Positions 34,095 through 40,833 of a stretch of DNA of 48,730 bases are shown piece by piece. Position 1 is the first letter of the stretch. The number at the start of each line of letters is the position of its first letter. This stretch comes from an uncultured Phascolarctobacterium sp. (GTDB lineage Bacteria > Bacillota > Negativicutes > Acidaminococcales > Acidaminococcaceae). Both the position numbers and the translations under genes were made by a program. Below the pieces are notes generated by a model that saw only the letters and a list, made by a program, of their open reading frames with translations, ran no database searches and had not been told where the DNA came from. Location: the NCBI RefSeq assembly GCF_905212365.1, contig NZ_CAJMEH010000009.1, positions 1-48,730 of the forward strand, given 5' to 3'.

Positions 34095-34177
34095 AATCTT
34101 GGGGCCTGACGAGAAAAATCAGACCTTATATATGACCTGCCTGCGGCTAAACATTGAATGTTCATTCCCCTAAGATT
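34095..34177. other. Possible multi-branched structured element between the RHH gene and codY
   Basis: AATCTTGGGG at 34095-34104 pairs with CCCCTAAGATT at 34167-34177 with one bulged base, closing 62 bases. Inside, CTGA (34106-34109) pairs with TCAG (34119-34122), and AACATT-G-AATGTT at 34150-34162 is a perfect palindrome. Neither strand has a clear open reading frame here. It could be a small RNA or the 3' end of the RHH transcript. Confidence 0.45.
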
Positions 34178-34186
34178 TTGCTGCAA

Positions 34187-34219
34187 AATAAGAAAAGCCA
34201 GCGTTCTTAAATGCTGGCT
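34187..34219 (-). terminator. Terminator of xerC-codY
   Basis: On the - strand AGCCAGC pairs with GCTGGCT around a 10-base loop and is followed by TTTTCTTATTTT. Confidence 0.9.
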
Positions 34220-34256
34220 AACTAAAAGACTATAAATTATTTGATTAATAAATATT

Positions 34257-35024
34257 CTATTTATTCTTCAATTCTTCAAACAGCAGCTCATTGAGCACAC
34301 GTATATATGTGCCCTTCATGCCCAGGGATTTAGTTTCTATCAAACCTGCGCTTTCAAATTTACGCAAAGCGTTAACAATGACAGAGCGAGTAATGCCTAC
34401 GCGATCAGCAATTTTAGAAGCGACCAGCAAGCCTTCATTGCCATTAAGCTCGCCTAAAATATTAACGATAGCTTCCAATTCAGAATAGGACAGCGTAGAA
34501 AATGCAATCTGAACCATAGCTCTCTTGCGAATTTCATCTGCCACACGCGCTTCACGGTCATGTAAAATCTCTACGCCTAAAACCGTCGCCGCATATTCGG
34601 CTAACAGCAAATCCTCATCAGTAAATTTTCCATTGTATTTAGCGATGATAAGCGTTCCAATACGCTCACCCTTACCATAAATAGGCACAACGGTAGTCAT
34701 TTTATCTTTGAAAATACATTTAGTCGCAGCTACAAATGAGCAGTTTTGATCCTGATGCGGAATATTAGCCACGGTTTCCTTAACACTCATAATAAAGTCA
34801 AGATAATCCTCAGGAAAACGCTTATCATCCAGCACCTGCTCGCGCATAATATCGCATTCAAACTCATGAATCAGAGCATAACCCTTAACGCCGCCCTTAC
34901 GCCCAACAATATAAGTATTGGCCGCAATAACGTCACGCAGCAGCTTAGCAATAGCATTAAATTCTACTTTATCTCCACTTTGCAGCAGCTTATTGATTTT
35001 TCTTGTTTTCTCTAACAGCACCAT
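34257..35024 (-). CDS. codY: Global nutrient regulator CodY
   Basis: A 255-residue repressor that senses branched-chain amino acids and GTP in Firmicutes. An N-terminal GAF domain (about 1-155) holds the NTYIVGRKG and CDIMREQ stretches; the C-terminal winged helix has RVGITRSVIVNALRKFESAG, the CodY recognition helix. Full length. It begins 21 bases after the xerC stop, so the pair is co-transcribed. In Bacillus hslV and hslU lie between these two; here they are missing. Confidence 0.98.
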   Translation of the reverse strand: MVLLEKTRKINKLLQSGDKVEFNAIAKLLRDVIAANTYIVGRKGGVKGYALIHEFECDIMREQVLDDKRFPEDYLDFIMSVKETVANIPHQDQNCSFVAATKCIFKDKMTTVVPIYGKGERIGTLIIAKYNGKFTDEDLLLAEYAATVLGVEILHDREARVADEIRKRAMVQIAFSTLSYSELEAIVNILGELNGNEGLLVASKIADRVGITRSVIVNALRKFESAGLIETKSLGMKGTYIRVLNELLFEELKNK

Positions 35025-35045
35025 AAAGAACCCCTCCTGTTCTCG

Positions 35046-35954
35046 TTACGCTCTGGGATGATTTTGCCTGTAGACAGCGGCTATCCTCTCCGTCGTTATA
35101 TGTGTATAAATCTGTGTCGTAGCCAAATTAGCGTGCCCCAAAAGCTCCTGTACTGCGCGTAAATCCGCGCCGTGAGCTAATAGATGGGTAGCAAAGGAAT
35201 GTCGAATTGTATGCGGACTGACATTTTTGCGAATGGCCAATTGGGAAATATACTTATCTAGAATACGGCGCACACTTCTGTCAGTCAAAGCTCCGCCTCT
35301 GCTATTAACAAAAACATAGTCATGCCCGGCTGCCTGATATTTTTGCATCAGCATAGCGCGTATTGTATAATAGCGACTCAGCGCGTCACAGCATTTATGC
35401 CCCAGCGGTACCAATCTTTCCTTATTACCTTTGCCTAATAAAATGACGTATCTGTTTCCTAAATCGATACGAGCCATCGTCAATCCGACCAGCTCGGACA
35501 CGCGGCAGCCTGTAGCATACAATAGCTCTAAAACAGCCTGATCCCTACAGCCTAAAGCCCCGTCGTTCGGCAGCTCCAAAAGTTCGCTGACTTCTGCTTC
35601 ATCCAAAAAAGAGGGCAGCTTCTTATCAAGCTTAGGAGAACGTATCTTATCTATAGGACTGGATTCTAAAATATTTTCTCTTACCAAATATTTGTAAAAG
35701 GAACGCAAAGCCGATATTCTGCGGGCAACTGTGCGTTTGGCATACTGCTTATCATTTAAATACGCCAAATAAGCACGGATATCCAAGGCTCCTACCCGCT
35801 CCCATAATAAAACTCTCTTTTGCCGCTGCTCCCAAAAATCCGCAAAGGCAGTCAAGTCCTTGCGATAATTAGACACTGTCAGCGGCGAGCAATTTTTTTC
35901 AACTGTCAGATACGTTAAAAATCTTTCAGGATATTGGTTTACGGCAGTAGACAT
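35046..35954 (-). CDS. xerC: Tyrosine recombinase XerC
   Basis: A 302-residue recombinase for resolving chromosome dimers. The catalytic residues are all present: R151, K175, H248, R251, H274 and nucleophile Y283. The N-terminal SAM-like core-binding domain is full. I chose ATG 35954 because AAGGAG lies 10 bases upstream; an ATG at 35987 has no ribosome site. Its place beside codY argues for housekeeping XerC/CodV and not an integrase of a mobile element. Confidence 0.94.
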   Translation of the reverse strand: MSTAVNQYPERFLTYLTVEKNCSPLTVSNYRKDLTAFADFWEQRQKRVLLWERVGALDIRAYLAYLNDKQYAKRTVARRISALRSFYKYLVRENILESSPIDKIRSPKLDKKLPSFLDEAEVSELLELPNDGALGCRDQAVLELLYATGCRVSELVGLTMARIDLGNRYVILLGKGNKERLVPLGHKCCDALSRYYTIRAMLMQKYQAAGHDYVFVNSRGGALTDRSVRRILDKYISQLAIRKNVSPHTIRHSFATHLLAHGADLRAVQELLGHANLATTQIYTHITTERIAAVYRQNHPRA

Positions 35955-35977
35955 ATACGCATATCTCCTTGTTACAT

Positions 35978-36006
35978 ATCCTATCATAAAGTGCGACTAA
36001 GAGCAA
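35978..36006 (-). promoter_or_regulatory. Probable promoter of xerC-codY
   Basis: On the - strand TTGCTC (36006-36001), a 17-base spacer and TAGGAT (35983-35978). Confidence 0.5.
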
Positions 36007-36027
36007 GAGAATTTTTTTATTCTTCTC

Positions 36028-36042
36028 AATTTTCTAATAGAT
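36028..36042 (-). promoter_or_regulatory. Candidate CodY box upstream of xerC-codY
   Basis: On the - strand ATCTATTAGAAAATT matches 11 of 15 positions of the known CodY box AATTTTCWGAAAATT, with the 3' half perfect. It lies about 20 bases upstream of the -35, so autoregulation is possible. Confidence 0.4.
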
Positions 36043-36054
36043 TGCTAAACTATA

Positions 36055-36630
36055 TCAAGGCTTTTCCCACCAGTCCTCGCCTGCCAGGCGGTCCAAAATA
36101 ATGGCCGCCGCGCCGCGCACGCACAGATGATTATAATCGCAGGGGCCGTACACAGGCTCTAAAATAAAATCAAAGCTTTTCATCGTTTCCGCTTCGATGC
36201 CGAAGCCCGTGCCGAACAAAAGCAGCACGGGACGGTCGCCCTCCTGCAGCTGCCTGCGCATAAAGCTGTAGGTCACGGTATTGGGATAAACGCGGGCGTC
36301 GGTAGTGACAATATAGGGACGCTTGCCCGTACGCTCCTCGATATCCGCAGCGGCAGCGGCAATATCCTCCAGCCAGCAGACCCGCGCCAAAGCGTCGGCC
36401 CTGTCCGGGTTATAAATTTTTCCGTAGCCCCGCTGCCAGTAGTCGATAATCTTGCTGATAATGCGCTTCTGTGGCTCCAGGGGATGAATAATATAATAGC
36501 GCTGCACATTATAGGTACGGCAGGTGCGGGAAATATCGTGAATGTCAAAATTAGTTACGGCGCTGGCAATAACCTGCATCCGCTTATTATAAATAGGATA
36601 GTGGACCAGTCCCACATATAATTCAGCCAT
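36055..36630 (-). CDS. SPOUT-type RNA methyltransferase (Methyltrn_RNA_4 family)
   Basis: A 191-residue protein resembling the PF09936 family of predicted SAM-dependent RNA methyltransferases with the knotted SPOUT fold. Conserved stretches are LVHYPIYNK (9-17), TNFDIHDISRT (27-37), LLLFGTGFGIEAE near 135-147 and a C-terminal YGPCDYNHLCVRGAAAI region. The RNA target is not known. Its start overlaps the last 8 bases of trmD, so it is the last gene of that operon. Confidence 0.85.
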   Translation of the reverse strand: MAELYVGLVHYPIYNKRMQVIASAVTNFDIHDISRTCRTYNVQRYYIIHPLEPQKRIISKIIDYWQRGYGKIYNPDRADALARVCWLEDIAAAAADIEERTGKRPYIVTTDARVYPNTVTYSFMRRQLQEGDRPVLLLFGTGFGIEAETMKSFDFILEPVYGPCDYNHLCVRGAAAIILDRLAGEDWWEKP

Positions 36631-37456
36631 TTTCTCCCTCCTCTGCGTTCGCTGACGCTGCGCTTTCTTCAGTGCGCAGCTCCTTAGCCGCCGCGATTTT
36701 ACCGCGCAGCTCCTCCCAGAATTTGCGCTCGGACTTTTTCATTTTATAAGGCAGTTTGCCGTCGATAAGCCGCTTCTGCTCAGCCGTCAATAAATCGGGG
36801 CGAATAAAATAAGTGGCTTTCAGCGCCTCCTGCAAGCGCCAGCTGTTGATTAAAGCGTGGTTGCCGCCGCGCAGCACCTCCGGCACCGTCAACCCTTCAA
36901 AATCCACTGGCCGCGTGTACTGGGGATATTCCAAAATGCCCGTGCTGAAAGAATCCTCCTCGGCGCTGGCCAGCTTGCCCAAAACTCCCGGAATAAAACG
37001 GGCCACGGCGTCCATAACCACCAGCGCCGGCAGCTCGCCTCCCGTCAGCACATAATCGCCGATGGAAAGCTTTTCGTCCACCCAATGAAAAATGCGCTCG
37101 TCGAAGCCCTCGTAATGGCCGCAGACGAAAATCAAATCCTGACCGCAGGCCGCGTACTCCTCCACAATGCTTTGCTTGAGCGTGCGCCCGCCGGGACACA
37201 TGGCGATAACCCGCGCGTTAGGCAGCTGCTCCTTGGCCTTGCGGATAGCCGCCACCATGGGCTCCGGCTTCAGCACCATGCCCGCGCCGCCGCCGAAAGG
37301 CGTGTCGTCCACCGTGCGGTGTACGTCGTGAGTAAAGTCGCGGGGGTTGACGCAGCTGATATCGATTAAGCCCTTGGCCTGCGCCCGCTGCAGAATGCTG
37401 TGGCTCGCCGCCTGCTCTATCTGCTCCGGAAATAAGGTTACAAATAAAAATTTCAT
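36623..37456 (-). CDS. trmD: tRNA (guanine-N1-)-methyltransferase TrmD
   Basis: A 277-residue enzyme that makes m1G37 in tRNAs, preventing frameshifts. The knotted SAM site is marked by CGHYEGFDERI and IGDYVLTGGELPA. The typical C-terminal domain is followed by an extra Ala/Glu-rich tail of about 25 residues, which makes it longer than most TrmD. It overlaps rimM by 4 bases (ATGA). Confidence 0.97.
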   Translation of the reverse strand: MKFLFVTLFPEQIEQAASHSILQRAQAKGLIDISCVNPRDFTHDVHRTVDDTPFGGGAGMVLKPEPMVAAIRKAKEQLPNARVIAMCPGGRTLKQSIVEEYAACGQDLIFVCGHYEGFDERIFHWVDEKLSIGDYVLTGGELPALVVMDAVARFIPGVLGKLASAEEDSFSTGILEYPQYTRPVDFEGLTVPEVLRGGNHALINSWRLQEALKATYFIRPDLLTAEQKRLIDGKLPYKMKKSERKFWEELRGKIAAAKELRTEESAASANAEEGENG

Positions 37457-37956
37457 GCTTCGTCAACCCATTCCGGCAGCGTTACCACAATGCGTTTTTC
37501 CTCCGGATTGATTTCTTTAACGTAAATTTTCAGCGCCGGCAGCAGAATATCCTTCGCGCCGGGCACGGCGATAACGTACACGTCGTTGCTGCCCGTAGTC
37601 AAAGCGTCCTTAAAGGTTCCGATCTGCGCACCCTGCTCGTCGTAAACCGGCAGCCCGATAAGGTCGGCCACATAAAATTGCCCTTCCTCCAGCTCCGGCA
37701 AATCGTCGGAGTTAATCAAAACCTCCTGGCCCCGCAGCAGCTCCGCTTCATTCATCGAATTTATTTCCGCAACTGTCGCCAGCACCATGCGCTTGTGAAA
37801 GCGGGCGTGCTTCAGCGTCAGCCTGCGTCCGTCCGCCAGCAATAAATAATCCAGCTCTAAAAATTGTTCCGGCTTTTCAGTCAATGGCAGAATACGAATA
37901 TCGCCCCGCACACCGTGCGGAGCGACGATTTTGCCAATTACTATTTGGTTATTCAT
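37453..37956 (-). CDS. rimM: Ribosome maturation factor RimM
   Basis: A 167-residue 16S rRNA-processing factor that binds S19 during 30S assembly. The N-terminal domain starts IGKIVAPHGVRGDIRI (7-22); the C-terminal PRC-barrel has FYVADLIGLPVYDEQG and DILLPAL. It lies 3 bases after ylqD and overlaps trmD. Confidence 0.96.
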   Translation of the reverse strand: MNNQIVIGKIVAPHGVRGDIRILPLTEKPEQFLELDYLLLADGRRLTLKHARFHKRMVLATVAEINSMNEAELLRGQEVLINSDDLPELEEGQFYVADLIGLPVYDEQGAQIGTFKDALTTGSNDVYVIAVPGAKDILLPALKIYVKEINPEEKRIVVTLPEWVDEA

Positions 37957-37959
37957 GGA

Positions 37960-38364
37960 TCACTCGCGGAAGGCGATAATCTTGCCGTCTTCCGTAAGAA
38001 TTTCCGCGCCCATCAAAGCATCGATATTGGTGCCCACGGTAATTTCCACAGTACGCTCTAAAGTACCGTGACCGATTTCGGCGCCCATTTCCAAAGCTTC
38101 GGCTCTTTTCAGCTTGGCTTCGGCTTCCGCTTTAGCGGCGGTGCGTTTTTGTCTTTCGATGTCGATTTGCTCACGCAAAGCCGGCAGCATGCTCAAATCG
38201 TTGGCAGCCTGATGCAAAGCCTTTTTGGCCTGGAATTCAAATTGCTCCAGATCAAGCTCCATATTCTTTATAGTGTTTTGGAGATCTCCAATAATTTTCA
38301 ATTTTAAATCTTCAGTCACTTTCGCTTTGACAGCAACAGGAACCCTTACAGTCATTTTATCCAT
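37960..38364 (-). CDS. ylqD: YlqD-family protein
   Basis: A 134-residue protein with a short basic N-terminal strand, a long coiled-coil region (about 25-90, Glu/Lys/Ala-rich) and a C-terminal beta domain. Family, size and position between khpA and rimM match YlqD of Bacillus, whose function is unknown. Its place suggests a role in ribosome or RNA biology. Confidence 0.85.
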   Translation of the reverse strand: MDKMTVRVPVAVKAKVTEDLKLKIIGDLQNTIKNMELDLEQFEFQAKKALHQAANDLSMLPALREQIDIERQKRTAAKAEAEAKLKRAEALEMGAEIGHGTLERTVEITVGTNIDALMGAEILTEDGKIIAFRE

Positions 38365-38381
38365 AGTTATACCATCCTCAA

Positions 38382-38609
38382 TTATATAATCTCGACAATA
38401 ACCTTTACATTTTCGCGGGTTGCCACTGCTTTCATCACGGTTCTGATAGCTTTGGCGATGCGGCCCTGTTTTCCGATAACTTTACCCATATCTTCAGAAG
38501 CGACATGGAGGCGGAGTACCGTAGTTGTTCCGGTAATTTCCTCCTCCACTGCAACTGCAGAGGGATTACTTACAAGAGACTTGGCCATTACTTCTACCAA
38601 TTCCTTCAT
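38382..38609 (-). CDS. khpA: KhpA (YlqC) KH-domain RNA-binding protein
   Basis: A 75-residue single KH domain with the RNA-binding GKQG loop near residue 47. It pairs with KhpB in many Firmicutes to bind small and messenger RNAs. ATG 38609 is chosen because AGAGGGG lies 10 bases upstream and the protein then starts MKELVE like its relatives; a GTG at 38618 is too close to that site. Confidence 0.94.
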   Translation of the reverse strand: MKELVEVMAKSLVSNPSAVAVEEEITGTTTVLRLHVASEDMGKVIGKQGRIAKAIRTVMKAVATRENVKVIVEII

Positions 38610-38629
38610 GTAGCTCACGCCCCTCTAAA

Positions 38630-38902
38630 TTATTTTGCTGCTTTAGCTTCAGCAAATTGTTTCATAATGCCATTTTTGCTGAACAGGTTCTTAACGGTAT
38701 CGGTCGGCTGCGCGCCTTTGGACATCCAGTCCACAGCTTTTTCTGCGTCGATTTTTACGTTAGCCGGATTAACGGTGGAATCGTAATAACCGATGGATTC
38801 GATGAATCTGCCGTCACGAGGAGAACGAGCGTCTGCTACAACGATACGATAAAAAGGAGCTTTTTTAGCGCCCATACGTTTTAAACGAATTTTTACTGCC
38901 AT
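38630..38902 (-). CDS. rpsP: 30S ribosomal protein S16
   Basis: A 90-residue protein with the S16 pattern: VKIRLKRMGAKKAPFYRIVV at the start, ADARSPRDGRFIE next, and IGYYD. ATG 38902 follows AAGGAGGTG at 9 bases; an upstream GTG at 38914 is part of that site. It lies 50 bases after ffh with no promoter or terminator between. Confidence 0.98.
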   Translation of the reverse strand: MAVKIRLKRMGAKKAPFYRIVVADARSPRDGRFIESIGYYDSTVNPANVKIDAEKAVDWMSKGAQPTDTVKNLFSKNGIMKQFAEAKAAK

Positions 38903-38952
38903 GTTGATTTTCACCTCCTTAAACTAATCTTGCACAACATGGGACTTTTTTA

Positions 38953-40296
38953 TTAGTGTCCAAAGGGAAGCTTAAAGCCGCCCTTGGAAGCAAACTTAGC
39001 CATACCCTGCATCCGCTTCATCATCTTTTTGCTTTCTTCAAAATTTTTCAGAAGCTTATTAACGTCCTGCACGCGCATACCGCAGCCTTGGGCGATGCGT
39101 TTGGGGCTGCCGTTAATGATATCAGGATTGCGCCTTTCTTTCGGCGTCATGGAGCGAATGATGGCCTCGATGCGGTCAAATTCCTTTTCGTCCACCTTGG
39201 CCTCTTTCAGCTTTTGGCTGATGCCGCCCATGCCGGGAATCAAGCCCAGAATGGTTTCCAGCGAGCCCAGCTTCTTCACCTGCTGCATCTGGTCCAAAAA
39301 CTGCTCTAAGGTAAATTCATCCTTGCGCAGCTTTTTTTCCATCTCCAGCGCTTTGGCCAAATCGGTAGTGGACTGAATTTTTTCCACAAGAGTCAGGATA
39401 TCGCCCATGCCCAGAATACGGGAAGCCATACGGTCGGGATGGAAGGGCTCCAAAGCGTCCAGCTTTTCGCCCAAACCAATCAATTTCACCGGCTTGCCGG
39501 TTACGGCCTTCACGGACAGCACTGCGCCGCCGCGGGCGTCGCCGTCCAGCTTAGTCACGATTAAGCCGTCGATGCCCAGCTCGCTGTTAAAGCTTTCGGC
39601 AACGGTTACGGCGTCCTGACCGGTCATCGCGTCGACAACCAAAAGAATTTCCTGCGGATTAACCGCGCCTTTAATATTGCGCAGCTCGTCCATCAGCTCT
39701 TCGTTAATATGTAAACGGCCTGCGGTATCGATAATAATCGTATCACATGCCAGGCTATGCGCCTTTTCCAAGGATTTCTGCGCAATTTCTACAGGAGAAA
39801 CCTTGTCGCCCATGGTAAACACGGGCACGTTAAGCTGCTCGCCCAAAACCTGCAGCTGGGTAATTGCGGCGGGACGGTAAACGTCGCCTGCAACCAGCAG
39901 GGGTCTTTTCTTTTTGCGCTTTAAATAATTGGCCAGCTTGCCGGCGGTCGTAGTCTTGCCTGCGCCCTGCAGGCCCACCAACATAATGACGGTCGGCGGC
40001 TTGGGAGCAACGGCCAGCTTGCTTTGCGTGCCGCCCAAAAGCTCTATCAATTCCTCGTTGACGATTTTAATAATCTGCTGGTGCGGGTTCAGCCCCTCGC
40101 TGACCTCGGAGCCCAAAGCGCGCTCCTTCACGCGGGAAACGAAATCCTTAACCACCTTAAAGTTTACGTCGGCCTCCAGCAAAGCCATGCGCACCTCGCG
40201 CAGAGGAGCCTTTAAATCCTCTTCCGTCAGCTTGCCGCTGCCGCGAAACATCTTTAACGCATTTTGTAATCTTTCGGATAAACTTTCAAACGCCAT
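38953..40296 (-). CDS. ffh: Signal recognition particle protein Ffh
   Basis: A 447-residue GTPase that, with 4.5S RNA, brings membrane proteins to FtsY. The N domain is followed by the G domain (GLQGAGKTTTAGKLA near 107-121, DTAGR, TKLDGDARGG) and a Met-rich M domain at the C-terminus. It starts 5 bases after ylxM, as in most Firmicutes. Confidence 0.98.
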   Translation of the reverse strand: MAFESLSERLQNALKMFRGSGKLTEEDLKAPLREVRMALLEADVNFKVVKDFVSRVKERALGSEVSEGLNPHQQIIKIVNEELIELLGGTQSKLAVAPKPPTVIMLVGLQGAGKTTTAGKLANYLKRKKKRPLLVAGDVYRPAAITQLQVLGEQLNVPVFTMGDKVSPVEIAQKSLEKAHSLACDTIIIDTAGRLHINEELMDELRNIKGAVNPQEILLVVDAMTGQDAVTVAESFNSELGIDGLIVTKLDGDARGGAVLSVKAVTGKPVKLIGLGEKLDALEPFHPDRMASRILGMGDILTLVEKIQSTTDLAKALEMEKKLRKDEFTLEQFLDQMQQVKKLGSLETILGLIPGMGGISQKLKEAKVDEKEFDRIEAIIRSMTPKERRNPDIINGSPKRIAQGCGMRVQDVNKLLKNFEESKKMMKRMQGMAKFASKGGFKLPFGH

Positions 40297-40301
40297 CTCT
40301 T

Positions 40302-40655
40302 TTACCTACCTTCGCCGCAGATTTTTTGCAGAATCCTGACGGCTTCGTCTTTTTTCTCTCTATCGTCACAGCCCAAAAGGCCCATAACCTCGTGCAGCTT
40401 TTGGTGCAGCGCCTCCTCTTGCGCCAGCACGCCCAAAGCCAGCTCGTAACGCTCCAGAATCTGCTCCACTCTTTTAAGCAGGTCGTGCACAGCCTGACGG
40501 GAAACGCCCAGCTCCTCGGAAATTTCACTCAAGGATAAATCGTCGTAAAAATATAAGCTCAGGCAGGCGCGCTGCTTGTCCGTAAGCAAGCTGCCGTAAA
40601 TGTCAAACAGCCGGCCCAAACGCATACGCTGTTCAAAAATTTCTTCCGCTGACAT
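40302..40655 (-). CDS. ylxM: YlxM, SRP-associated HTH protein (UPF0122)
   Basis: A 117-residue helical protein with a sigma-70 region-4-like helix-turn-helix (LSLSEISEELGVSRQAVHDL). Relatives enhance SRP function in streptococci. ATG 40655 is chosen behind GAGGTAGG; an in-frame TTG at 40673 overlaps it. It is the first gene of the operon that runs down to 36055. Confidence 0.94.
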   Translation of the reverse strand: MSAEEIFEQRMRLGRLFDIYGSLLTDKQRACLSLYFYDDLSLSEISEELGVSRQAVHDLLKRVEQILERYELALGVLAQEEALHQKLHEVMGLLGCDDREKKDEAVRILQKICGEGR

Positions 40656-40689
40656 AATCCTACCTCGACACAATTGACTCGACTTTGAT

Positions 40690-40735
40690 AGTATACTCTA
40701 AGCCGCCGGCTTTGTCAAGTATTTTTACTTGTCAA
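40690..40735 (-). promoter_or_regulatory. Promoter of the ylxM-ffh-rpsP-trmD operon
   Basis: On the - strand a perfect TTGACA (40718-40713), a 17-base spacer and TATACT (40695-40690). Upstream a second TTGACA and the dyad CAAGTA-N4-TACTTG overlap the -35, a possible operator. Confidence 0.85.
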
Positions 40736-40774
40736 AAGCAAAATAAGCGGCAAAAATAAAATTCACAAAATATT

Positions 40775-40808
40775 ACAGCCTGCCGATTCACATAAACCGA
40801 CAGGCTGT
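40775..40808 (-). terminator. Terminator of the EF-G-like gene
   Basis: On the - strand ACAGCCTGTCG pairs with CGGCAGGCTGT (one mismatch), followed by AATATTTT. On the + strand it is followed by TTTTG. Confidence 0.7.
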
Positions 40809-40833
40809 TTTGCCTATATGAAGCTTTTAAGGA

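Noticed and set aside
35046..35954. XerC as the integrase of a mobile element
   Set aside because: It sits in the conserved xerC-codY housekeeping context, with no att repeats or cargo genes nearby.
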